Below, one piece after another: positions 1 to 5,435 of a stretch of 14,239 nt of DNA (position 1 is its first letter; the number at the start of each line of letters is the position of its first letter). This stretch comes from Ruminococcus sp. (lineage in GTDB: Bacteria; Bacillota; Clostridia; Oscillospirales; Ruminococcaceae). The stretch spans positions 1 through 14,239 of the forward strand of contig JAAVHK010000015.1 in the NCBI GenBank assembly GCA_014799765.1. The letters run 5' to 3'. A program made the translations under genes and the position numbers. The notes under the pieces were generated by a model. The model saw only the letters and a program-made list of their open reading frames with translations. It had not been told where the DNA came from and made no database searches.

Positions 1-23
1 AAAAACTATACAAAAATCATACG

Positions 24-64
24 AAAACCGTACGGAAATTTTATTGATTCCGGACGGTTTTTTT
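24..64 (+). terminator. Rho-independent terminator of an upstream unit
   Basis: The arms at 24-37 and 48-61 form a 14-bp stem with one mismatch (A at 32 opposite C). The loop is about 10 bases and AT-rich, and the 3' arm runs into a T-tract ending at 64. The gene it ends lies left of the window. Its loop and T-tract overlap the promoter of the next operon. Confidence 0.75.
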
Positions 65-72
65 ATTATAAT
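44..72 (+). promoter_or_regulatory. Sigma-A-type promoter of the six-gene operon
   Basis: TTGATT at 44-49 and TATAAT at 67-72 are 17 bases apart. Transcription would begin near 79, giving a leader of about 15 bases that holds the AGGTGAT ribosome binding site at 84-90. The -35 box lies in the loop and 3' arm of the preceding terminator hairpin. Confidence 0.6.
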
Positions 73-93
73 AAAGAAAAAACAGGTGATAGA

Positions 94-471
94 ATGTACA
101 TGAAATATAACCCGAATCCACAGGGAAAAAGCGTCGGCGACTGTGTAGTGAGGTCAATAGCGAAAGTCCTCGGCTACGACTGGGAACGCATATATATTGA
201 ACTCGCTGTACAGGGCTTCATGATGTCAGATATGCCTTCCGCTAACGCCGTATGGGGAGCTTATCTCAGAAGCAAAGGCTTTACACGGTACGTCATTCCG
301 GTGGACTATCCGGAATGTTACACCATTTCCGACTTTGCAAGGGACAATCCGCACGGAAAATACGTACTTGCAACCGGTTCGCACGTGGTGACGGTCATTG
401 ACGGAAACTATTACGATACGTGGGATTCCGGTGAGGAAATCCCTGTCTACTACTGGAAGAAAGAGGTCTGA
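94..471 (+). CDS. Papain-like-fold candidate, phage-associated conserved protein
   Basis: This is a 125-residue soluble protein with no signal peptide, first gene of the six-gene operon. I recognise the sequence type (N-terminal NPNPQGKSVGDCVVRSI, a middle 'VWGAYLRSKGFTRY', late 'GSHVVTVIDG') from clostridial and gut-phage genomes, where it is left as hypothetical. Cys17 at the start of a helix, His97 in a predicted strand and Asp108/Asp111 further on match the order of a papain/C39-type Cys-His-Asp triad. A cysteine-peptidase or transglutaminase-like fold is therefore plausible but unproven. The start is the ATG at 94, because AGGTGAT lies 3 bases upstream, the same layout as the later genes of this operon. 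An ATG two codons on, at 100, is the alternative. The next gene starts 3 bases after the stop. Confidence 0.85.
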   Translation: MYMKYNPNPQGKSVGDCVVRSIAKVLGYDWERIYIELAVQGFMMSDMPSANAVWGAYLRSKGFTRYVIPVDYPECYTISDFARDNPHGKYVLATGSHVVTVIDGNYYDTWDSGEEIPVYYWKKEV

Positions 472-474
472 AAA

Positions 475-858
475 ATGCCGATATATCCTAATTTTTACCA
501 AAATCCGTATCAGCCTTACCCTCAGTATCAGATGCCACAACAGGCAAATCCACCTACACAGAACGGTATAAACTGGGTACAGGGCGAAGCCGGTGCAAAA
601 TCGTTTGTTGTGGCTAACGGTCAGTCAGTATGGCTTATGGATTCCGAAAAACCGGTATTCTACATAAAGTCAACAGACCAGTCAGGCATTCCGCAACCAC
701 TGAGGATATTCGACTTTACAGAGCGTACCACACAGAATTTATCTGCTCCGGAAAATAACGTACTTGAAAATTACGTGACACGTCAGGAATTTGAAGAAAC
801 AATGTCAAAATTATTGTCGCAGAAAGGGGAAAATGAAAATGGCAAATCCGATATTTAA
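475..858 (+). CDS. Pro/Tyr/Gln-rich-headed phage-associated conserved protein
   Basis: This is a 127-residue protein. Residues 1-30 are rich in Pro, Tyr, Gln and Asn and are probably disordered. Residues 32-95 form the conserved part (GINWVQGEAGAKSF, then VWLMDSEKPVFYIKSTD, then PLRIFDFTER), which looks like a small beta-rich fold. The C-terminal third, about 98-118, is charged and probably helical. I know this family only as a hypothetical protein in Firmicutes and phage-like contigs, and its function is unknown. The ribosome binding site AAAGAGGT lies inside the end of the preceding gene, indicating translational coupling. Its last 20 bases overlap the start of the next gene. Confidence 0.85.
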   Translation: MPIYPNFYQNPYQPYPQYQMPQQANPPTQNGINWVQGEAGAKSFVVANGQSVWLMDSEKPVFYIKSTDQSGIPQPLRIFDFTERTTQNLSAPENNVLENYVTRQEFEETMSKLLSQKGENENGKSDI

Positions 859-1063
859 CATGATGAACAAAAATACACGTCCAAATATGCAGACAATGTT
901 TCAGCAGTTCATGGGACAGATGAAAGGCAAAAACCCTGATGAAGTCTTGAATAACCTTGTTTCAAGCGGAAAAATCTGTCAGGCACAGCTTAACCAAGCT
1001 CAGGCTCAAGCACAGCAGATTCAGAGCCAGTTTGACGGAATGAAAAATATGTTTGGTTTTTGA
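839..1063 (+). CDS. Small Gln/Met-rich phage-associated protein
   Basis: This is a 74-residue protein. Residues 1-30 are Met/Asn/Gln-rich (ANPIFNMMNKN). A helical region follows with 'KNPDEVLNNLVSSGKI' and a run of QAQ repeats near residues 48-60, then a hydrophobic 'MKNMFGF' end. It resembles a small hypothetical family found with the same neighbours. The ATG at 839 was chosen because AAAGGGGA at 823-830 sits 8 bases upstream. An ATG at 833 is only 2 bases from that site, and the ATG at 791 has no binding site and lies deep in the previous gene. The gene overlaps the previous one by 20 bases in another frame. Confidence 0.75.
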   Translation: MANPIFNMMNKNTRPNMQTMFQQFMGQMKGKNPDEVLNNLVSSGKICQAQLNQAQAQAQQIQSQFDGMKNMFGF

Positions 1064-1108
1064 GGCAATAGCCTTGAAATAAATTTTTTTAACGAAAGGA
1101 GACATAAT

Positions 1109-1966
1109 ATGTCAATTACAACATCAGAAATGACACCGGCTGACATTGCAGCGGTCACCAATAACAACGGTAACTGCAACGACGGTTTCGGCGGTAACTG
1201 GAGTTCATGGATAATTCTTTTCCTTATCTTCGGAATGTTCGGGTGGGGCGGATTCGGAGGTTTTGGCGGAGGATTCGGCGGTAACAACGCCGGATTTCAG
1301 GGAGCTCTGACACGTGGCGAACTCTGTCAGGATATGAATTTCAGTCAGCTTGAAAACGGCGTGAGAGGTATTCAGCAGGGGCTTTGCGACGGTTTCTACG
1401 CACAGAATACAGCTATTATGAATGGTTTTCACGGTGTTGATAACGCAGTTTGTCAGCTTGGTTATCAGACACAGCAGGGCTTTAATCAGACGAATATTGC
1501 ACTTATGCAGGGTCAGAACGCTTTGCAGTCACAGCTTGCGGATTGTTGCTGTCAGACACAGAGAGCCATTGACGGCGTAAATTACAACTCCATGGCGAAC
1601 ACAACGGCGATTCAGAATACGCTTTGCAACTCGACAAGGGATATTATCGACAGTCAGAACAACGGTACAAGAGCGATTCTCGACGCCCTCACCGCACAGC
1701 GTATCGAAGCTAAAGACCAGCGTATAGCAGAACAGGCACAGACAATAGCACAGCTACAGCTTTCCGCATCACAGTCAGCACAGAACGCCGTACTCATGGC
1801 GGCAATGGACGCTAACAGGGCAGAAATATTACGCAGAAGCGGTCACGACTGTCCGACACCGGCTTACGTGGTACAGCCCCCGACATCTGTAAGTTTCCCG
1901 ACAAACTGTTACGGACAGGCTACATTTTCAAATAACGGCGGTTGCGGAAACTCCGGTTGTTGCTGA
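1109..1966 (+). CDS. Gly-rich, Cys-rich, membrane-anchored phage-associated protein
   Basis: This is a 285-residue protein, the largest in the operon. Residues 8-17 carry 'MTPADIAAVT'. Residues 32-46 are a short hydrophobic stretch that could span or bind a membrane, followed by a Gly/Phe-rich linker at 46-60. Residues 70-170 are Gln/Asn-rich with repeated amphipathic segments and an Ala-Asp-Cys-Cys-Cys motif (cysteines 146-148). Residues 185-240 look like a coiled coil (AQRIEAKDQRIAEQAQTI). The tail after 255 is Pro/Gly-rich and ends with several cysteines, including a final Cys-Cys. The pattern is familiar from gut Firmicutes phage-like clusters and no function is established. A structural or surface-display role is only a guess. 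GAAAGGAG lies 7 bases before the ATG. Confidence 0.88.
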   Translation: MSITTSEMTPADIAAVTNNNGNCNDGFGGNWSSWIILFLIFGMFGWGGFGGFGGGFGGNNAGFQGALTRGELCQDMNFSQLENGVRGIQQGLCDGFYAQNTAIMNGFHGVDNAVCQLGYQTQQGFNQTNIALMQGQNALQSQLADCCCQTQRAIDGVNYNSMANTTAIQNTLCNSTRDIIDSQNNGTRAILDALTAQRIEAKDQRIAEQAQTIAQLQLSASQSAQNAVLMAAMDANRAEILRRSGHDCPTPAYVVQPPTSVSFPTNCYGQATFSNNGGCGNSGCC

Positions 1967-1977
1967 GAGGTGATAAT

Positions 1978-2364
1978 ATGTCCTGTAAATCGGTCTGCAA
2001 ACTTTGCGACAGACTTATAATAAGTCAGGCGGTGACATTCGCTGACGGTACATTGACGATAAATATTCCTGCCGGAAGTTATGGAAACGGTTGTAAATAC
2101 TGTATCGTCATTGCACAGGAGATACCGGCAACAACTACCATAAATGCACCTGTAGTAATAACCATAGGCACGGGAACGGTGGAATATCCGCTGACAAATC
2201 GGTGTGGCAGTCAGGTGACGGCGTGCGGAATACGTACCCGAACCCGATACAGTACAACTGTTTCTACCAGTGCCACCGGTGGTAATTTCCGCCTTATCGG
2301 GAAGCCCTCGTGTTCGCCGGATAACAGGCTTGCGAGTATCGACGGCACTGCACCGACTACTTAA
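1978..2364 (+). CDS. Cys-rich phage-associated conserved protein
   Basis: This is a 128-residue protein starting at the ATG at 1978, preceded by GAGAGGTGAT that overlaps the previous stop codon. The upstream in-frame ATG at 1942 lies inside the preceding gene and lacks a binding site. The sequence begins with a CxxxCxxC cluster (MSCKSVCKLCDRLI), followed by strand-rich text ('TINIPAGSYGNGCKYCIVIAQ', then 'TTTINAPVVITIGTGTVEYPL') and a Cys-containing 'QVTACGIRTRTRYST'. The regular beta pattern suggests a compact beta-sandwich. I recognise the family from the same gene cluster in other clostridial genomes, where it is unnamed. The cysteines could bind a metal or form disulfides, which the sequence does not decide. 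Confidence 0.85.
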   Translation: MSCKSVCKLCDRLIISQAVTFADGTLTINIPAGSYGNGCKYCIVIAQEIPATTTINAPVVITIGTGTVEYPLTNRCGSQVTACGIRTRTRYSTTVSTSATGGNFRLIGKPSCSPDNRLASIDGTAPTT

Positions 2365-2379
2365 AAAAGAGGTGATAAT

Positions 2380-2706
2380 ATGCACGAACTTAAAGACTTA
2401 AAGGAAAAATTTCACGAAGAACTTCGGAAAATAGCACGTAAATCAGACCTTTCTGCCGGAGACCTCGAAACAGTCCATAAACTCACGGACACGATAAACA
2501 ATATTGATAAAATCTGTATGTCTGAGGAGGACGGCTACAGCGGTGACGACTGGACAGCCTCCGGAAATTACAGCAGAAAGCGTTACAGTCGTGACGGTAG
2601 CAGGGAAAAAATGATTTCAAAACTTGAAAATATGCTTGATACCGCCGAAAACGAAAGAACAAAATCGGCTATCAGAAAATGTATTAACGAAATCGAGAGA
2701 GACTAA
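2380..2706 (+). CDS. Small charged helical phage-associated protein
   Basis: This is a 108-residue protein. It is rich in Lys, Glu, Asp and Arg and predicted mostly helical: residues 1-46 ('ELRKIARKSDLSAGDLETVHKLTDTINNIDKI') and 74-107 ('MISKLENMLDTAENERTKSAI'). A Gly/Ser/Tyr/Arg-rich flexible linker at 50-72 joins them. It is a recognisable hypothetical family that travels with the neighbouring genes. The 'GDLETVHKLTDTI' segment is the part I would expect to be most conserved. AGAGGTGAT lies 3 bases before the ATG. The next gene follows after 12 bases. There is no visible catalytic motif. A scaffold or adaptor role would fit but is not shown. Confidence 0.85.
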   Translation: MHELKDLKEKFHEELRKIARKSDLSAGDLETVHKLTDTINNIDKICMSEEDGYSGDDWTASGNYSRKRYSRDGSREKMISKLENMLDTAENERTKSAIRKCINEIERD

Positions 2707-2718
2707 AGAGGTGATTTC

Positions 2719-3024
2719 ATGCTCACAAAAACGGAACTCATAAATGCCATACGTGAGTGTGAAAATGCTCCGGTATCGTATCAGAACTGCCAGCGGTTAG
2801 CGACGTTCTATGGCATATATGACCATATGTTTCCGCCGGAAAGACAGTCAGAAATCAGAGCCGAAAAGGTTATAGATGATTACGGAAAAAGTGATTTTCT
2901 GCTGTCAGTCGGTGGGAAAAATGCCGAAAAAGTATGGAACGTAATGGACGAATTAATGTCAACGCTACAGGCGGTCAACCCGAAACTCTATGACGGAGTA
3001 CTCCGGAAAATTGATGACCTGTAA
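2719..3024 (+). CDS. Small helical phage-associated protein, last gene of operon
   Basis: This is a 101-residue, mostly helical protein. It opens with 'LTKTELINAIRECENAPVSY' and 'NCQRLATFYGIYDHMF', has a variable middle, and closes with 'VWNVMDELMSTLQAVNPKLYD'. The opening and closing segments are the recognisable ones in an unnamed family that accompanies the previous gene. AGAGGTGAT lies 4 bases before the ATG, matching the two genes upstream. After its stop comes about 95 bases of short repeats and then a strong hairpin terminator, so it ends the operon. Confidence 0.85.
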   Translation: MLTKTELINAIRECENAPVSYQNCQRLATFYGIYDHMFPPERQSEIRAEKVIDDYGKSDFLLSVGGKNAEKVWNVMDELMSTLQAVNPKLYDGVLRKIDDL

Positions 3025-3025
3025 C

Positions 3026-3106
3026 CGTGTCGCTTTCGTGTCGACTTGTTTTGAAAAATACTGCAAATCTGTGCAGAATCCTGCAAAACTGTGAAAAATA
3101 TTGCAG
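3026..3106. repeat. Cluster of short direct repeats
   Basis: CGTGTCGCTTT at 3026-3036 is followed directly by CGTGTCGACTT at 3037-3047. CTGCAAATCTGTG at 3061-3073 recurs as CTGCAAAACTGTG at 3081-3093, exactly 20 bases apart, with a third partial copy at 3101. The second set can also fold as small hairpins (CTGCA/TGCAG and CTGCAA/TTGCAG). It lies between the operon's last gene and the terminator. Its role is unknown. Confidence 0.4.
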
Positions 3107-3119
3107 TAAAAAACATAGG

Positions 3120-3163
3120 AAAAACCGCTGTAAACCGGACATTAACCGGAAAACAGCGGTTTT
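3120..3163. terminator. Bidirectional terminator between phage-like operon and ssrA
   Basis: AAAACCGCTGT at 3121-3131 pairs with ACAGCGGTTTT at 3153-3163 (11 bp). A small inner CCGG/CCGG pairing can extend it. It carries a T-rich 3' side in both directions, so it can end both the plus-strand operon and the minus-strand tmRNA, whose mature 3' end is only 6 bases away. Confidence 0.75.
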
Positions 3164-3168
3164 ATAGC

Positions 3169-3538
3169 TGGTGGAGGCGAGGGGAATTGAACCCCTGTCC
3201 GAAAACCCATTCATGCAACTTTCTACGAGCGTATATTATCTATTGAAATTCCCTCATGTAACCGCCGGTAATCAGGCTGTTACACAAAGTAGTCCGTATA
3301 CAATTCACCGGCACGGACACTCCGGTGAACCGTTCACCACTAAGTCGATGCCCTGTGAAAGCCGTGGTACTCAGTCACAGGACAATGGCTGACTTAAGCA
3401 GCCATCAGTGCACTATTTCTAGTAACTGTAATGTTTTTTCTTGCGTTTATATTTAAACGTGGTACAGATTAAGGAGATTATACCATGCTCCGCTCGCTTA
3501 TCACACTTCAGAATCCCCGTCGAAACCTTTACGCCCCC
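3169..3538 (-). ncRNA. ssrA: Transfer-messenger RNA (tmRNA)
   Basis: tmRNA rescues ribosomes stalled on broken mRNA together with SmpB, adding a degradation tag. On the minus strand the 5' end GGGGGCG at 3538-3532 pairs with CGCCTCC near the 3' end to form the seven-pair acceptor stem (one G-U). The T-arm GGGGTTCAATTCCCC and an encoded CCA at 3171-3169 complete the tRNA-like domain. The typical 5' text GTAAAGGTTTCGACGGGGAT is present. A tag reading frame lies at 3444-3394, with its stop inside a GGCTG/CAGCC hairpin as in helix 5. The length, 370 bases, is normal for one-piece bacterial tmRNA. A near-consensus promoter lies upstream and a terminator downstream. Confidence 0.96.
3394..3444 (-). 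other. tmRNA proteolysis-tag reading frame
   Basis: Starting from a GCA resume codon at 3444-3442, the frame reads ARKNITVTRNSALMAA followed by TAA at 3396-3394. The Ala-Ala end is what ClpXP-type proteases recognise. Sixteen residues and a Leu-Met-Ala-Ala end are slightly unusual. The resume codon was assigned by frame and by the usual GCA, not by alignment. Confidence 0.8.
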
Positions 3539-3560
3539 ACAGTAATCAGAAGTATATTAT

Positions 3561-3589
3561 ATTATAACCCATATTTTCAGAAAAGTCAA
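3561..3589 (-). promoter_or_regulatory. Promoter of ssrA
   Basis: On the minus strand, TTGACT (3589-3584) and TATAAT (3566-3561) are separated by 17 bases. The predicted start lies about 15 bases before the mature 5' end at 3538, which fits 5' trimming by RNase P. Overlapping TATAAT at 3561-3556 has poor spacing. Confidence 0.75.
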
Positions 3590-3660
3590 TAGTAATTTTA
3601 TGAAAATACAATATTTAATATTTTGAATTAAATTTCTTCAATATTCCCTCATAAAATAAA

Positions 3661-4215
3661 TTATTTAAAATTACGCATCACGAGGACGTAAGCCGGTGGA
3701 ATATTTTTCAGTTCGTGGAGTACTCCGGAGATACGGAAATATTTTTCAAAAAACTTTCTTTTAACCATACTGTACTGAAACGTGATGAACTTTCCTTTAC
3801 TGCCGATAGCCCTGATAGTTTCACGGAAAATATTTTCTGAAATATCCGCCGGAAGACTGGTGAAAGGAAGTCCGGAAATAATACAGTCAGCGTGACGGAA
3901 GCCGTATTTTTTCAGATATAAATTGACTTTTTCCGCACTGTCGTTAATTACGTGGATATTCGGCTGATTACGGAAAGTTTTTTCAAGTTCCCGACAGAAT
4001 TTCCTGTTCTGTTCAATCAGAATAAGAACCGTTTCAGGCTTACGGTTTATAACGAGTTCACGGGTAAATGACCCTGTACCTGCTCCGTATTCCACTATAA
4101 CTTCTGCTGTACTGAAGTCAACAGGTTTTGTCATTTTCCGTGCCAGAGCGTTTCCGCTTGGTGCGACTGCTCCTATAGTACGTGGATGTTTAAGATATTC
4201 AAGTAAAAAGTTCAT
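3661..4215 (-). CDS. SAM-dependent methyltransferase, phospholipid N-methyltransferase-like
   Basis: This is a 184-residue class I methyltransferase. The SAM-binding motif I is VEYGAGTGSF at residues 41-50. An acidic residue at the end of strand 2 (Ile-Glu-Gln, Glu68) should contact the ribose. A motif IV-like SGLPFTSLP occurs at 114-122, and a conserved-looking PPAYVLVMRN closes the protein. This layout, with the N-terminal 'HPRTIGAVAPSG', matches the small bacterial family annotated as phospholipid N-methyltransferase and related to KsgA/Erm rRNA dimethylases. The real substrate, lipid or RNA, cannot be fixed here. The start ATG has AAAGGAG 13 bases upstream, somewhat far. It is the last protein gene before ssrA on the same strand, with 65 bases of AT-rich repeat between it and the microORF. 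No clear terminator is seen after it. Confidence 0.88.
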   Translation of the reverse strand: MNFLLEYLKHPRTIGAVAPSGNALARKMTKPVDFSTAEVIVEYGAGTGSFTRELVINRKPETVLILIEQNRKFCRELEKTFRNQPNIHVINDSAEKVNLYLKKYGFRHADCIISGLPFTSLPADISENIFRETIRAIGSKGKFITFQYSMVKRKFFEKYFRISGVLHELKNIPPAYVLVMRNFK

Positions 4216-4238
4216 AGTTTTTCTGATACTCCTTTATG

Positions 4239-4284
4239 TTAATTAAGAATTATGAATTAATAATTATTAATTATTAATTGTTAA
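4239..4284. repeat. AT-only imperfect repeat
   Basis: About 46 bases made almost entirely of AATTA/TTAAT units, such as AATTATTAATTATTAATT, lie between the microORF stop and the methyltransferase binding site. It is weakly self-complementary. AT-only strings like this recur between genes in some Ruminococcaceae as far as I recall, but only one copy is in the window. Confidence 0.4.
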
Positions 4285-4379
4285 GTAATTCGTCGGCGTT
4301 CCCACTCTTTCAGAAGTGCTATAGTTTTTTTGGTTTCCGTACCTGTCTTTGCCTTGAAAAAACCTGAAAAAAATCCCAT
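4281..4379 (-). CDS. Putative 32-residue microprotein in the smpB operon
   Basis: The minus-strand ATG at 4379-4377 is preceded by AGGGGG with a 5-base spacer and lies 13 bases after the stop of the two-TM protein gene. The peptide begins MGFFSGFFKAKTG, continues through Lys/Thr-rich text and ends in an amphipathic stretch IALLKEWERRRIT before TAA. The hydrophobic, aromatic start and basic end suggest a membrane-surface peptide, by inference only. The strong binding site and operon spacing argue for translation, while the short length and lack of a known family argue for caution. It could also be the remnant of a longer gene cut by the AT-rich repeat that overlaps its stop codon. Confidence 0.45.
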   Translation of the reverse strand: MGFFSGFFKAKTGTETKKTIALLKEWERRRIT

Positions 4380-4392
4380 GAAATCCCCCTGT

Positions 4393-4887
4393 TCAGCTGT
4401 CGGCGATGGCGTAGTTCCTGCCGTTTTCAAGTCTGATATAAATAAAATCCGTTTCTTCGGTAGCGTTCCGCCAGTCAGGAAAGCGTGGGCATATATACTG
4501 ATTATATGCCCTGTCGCTTATATAGTAAGGGTGTTTGTTGGTGGTGTTCTTGTCACGGAAGACGAATTTTCCGGAAGTAATCGTATACCAGTCATTTTCT
4601 ATACACTTCTTGTCGCAACCGTAGCCGAAAGTCTTTCCGAAGTTTTTTATAAAAGTCATTACGAAAATAAAACCGCTTACAAGCATATATAAAATACAGT
4701 TTGCATTTAATTCATTCATTTCAAACGAACCGTCCATTAAGATATTAATTTTCAAAAGCATGAGTATAAATACAAAAATTATTGCGGAAGTCCACAGAGT
4801 TATAATATCTCCGGAACGTCTCTCACGGATATATTTTAACAGAAATTCTTTCTGTTCGTCGTACAGATATACCTGATATTTTGACAT
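4393..4887 (-). CDS. Two-TM membrane protein of unknown function
   Basis: This is a 164-residue protein that I do not recognise as a named family. A charged N-terminal segment (1-26) precedes two hydrophobic helices at about 28-46 and 64-81. The C-terminal 80 residues are soluble, rich in Tyr, Asp and Asn, with strand-like text (WYTITSGKFVFRD, then DFIYIRLENGRNYAIADS). Both termini are probably cytoplasmic, given the Arg/Lys-rich flanks. The ATG follows AAAGGGTGAT and starts 11 bases after the smpB stop, so it is cotranscribed with smpB. The long plus-strand frame over the same bases lacks family-like features and is a shadow. Confidence 0.8.
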   Translation of the reverse strand: MSKYQVYLYDEQKEFLLKYIRERRSGDIITLWTSAIIFVFILMLLKINILMDGSFEMNELNANCILYMLVSGFIFVMTFIKNFGKTFGYGCDKKCIENDWYTITSGKFVFRDKNTTNKHPYYISDRAYNQYICPRFPDWRNATEETDFIYIRLENGRNYAIADS

Positions 4888-4898
4888 AAAATCACCCT

Positions 4899-5363
4899 TT
4901 ACTGATTACGGATTTTAAGATTTCTGTCAATTTCACGTCTGGCATCACGGTTTGCGGAATCCTGACGCTTGTCGTAAAGTTTCTTGCCTTTGCACAGTCC
5001 TAACTGTACTTTTACCCTTGAATCCCTGAAATAAAGACTGAGCGGAATAAGTGAAAGACCGTCCTGTTTAAGAGTGCCATATAACTTATTGATTTCCTTT
5101 TTGTGCATAAGCAGACGGCGTACACGGAGAGGGTCTTTATTGAAGATATTGCCCTTTTCGTATGGCGATATGTGCATACCTCTTATGAAAAGCTCACCCT
5201 TATCGACAGAACACCAGCTGTCCTTTAAATTGACGCTACCGTTTCTTATAGATTTTACTTCAGTTCCTACAAGTTCAATGCCTGCCTCGTAAGTTTCGAG
5301 TACAAAATATTCATGACGTGCCTTTCTGTTTTCGGCGATAGTCTTAGTACCTTTTGAACGCAT
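4899..5363 (-). CDS. smpB: SsrA-binding protein SmpB
   Basis: SmpB binds the tRNA-like domain of tmRNA and delivers it to stalled ribosomes for trans-translation. The 154-residue protein shows the family's marks in order: an N-terminal basic 'IAENRKARHEYFVLETYEAGIEL', the core GTEVKSIRNGSVNLKDSW, then HISPYEKGN, RRLLMHKKEI, and the basic C-terminal tail 'KGKKLYDKRQDSANRDARREI' that enters the mRNA channel. The length is normal for the family. The start is the ATG at 5363: AAAGGAG lies 11 bases before it, while the earlier GTG at 5384 would place that binding site inside the coding region. It is first in a minus-strand operon and has a consensus promoter. Its RNA partner ssrA lies about 1.4 kb downstream on the same strand. 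Confidence 0.97.
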   Translation of the reverse strand: MRSKGTKTIAENRKARHEYFVLETYEAGIELVGTEVKSIRNGSVNLKDSWCSVDKGELFIRGMHISPYEKGNIFNKDPLRVRRLLMHKKEINKLYGTLKQDGLSLIPLSLYFRDSRVKVQLGLCKGKKLYDKRQDSANRDARREIDRNLKIRNQ

Positions 5364-5401
5364 ATTTAAAAATGCTCCTTTCACGAATTATTCTGATATT
5401 A

Positions 5402-5430
5402 ATTATAACATTATATCCTGTATATGTCAA
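5402..5430 (-). promoter_or_regulatory. Promoter of the smpB operon
   Basis: On the minus strand, a perfect TTGACA (5430-5425) and a perfect TATAAT (5407-5402) are separated by 17 bases. Transcription should begin near 5395. It sits just past the tRNA terminator, so smpB is transcribed independently of the tRNA. Confidence 0.85.
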
Positions 5431-5435
5431 TACAG

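Noticed and set aside
3171..3392. Plus-strand frame of 73 codons
   Set aside because: It lies wholly antisense to the tmRNA gene, has no binding site, and its sequence is explained by the tRNA-like domain and pseudoknots.
3597..3657. Terminator after the methyltransferase gene
   Set aside because: Only an 8-base AT-rich pairing (TTTTATGA/TCATAAAA) with a loop of about 45 bases and no GC-rich stem is present, too weak to call.
4330..4692. Plus-strand frame of 120 codons opposite the two-TM protein gene
   Set aside because: It has no binding site and no promoter. The minus-strand frame has an AAAGGGTGAT site, operon spacing after smpB and a coherent membrane-protein pattern.
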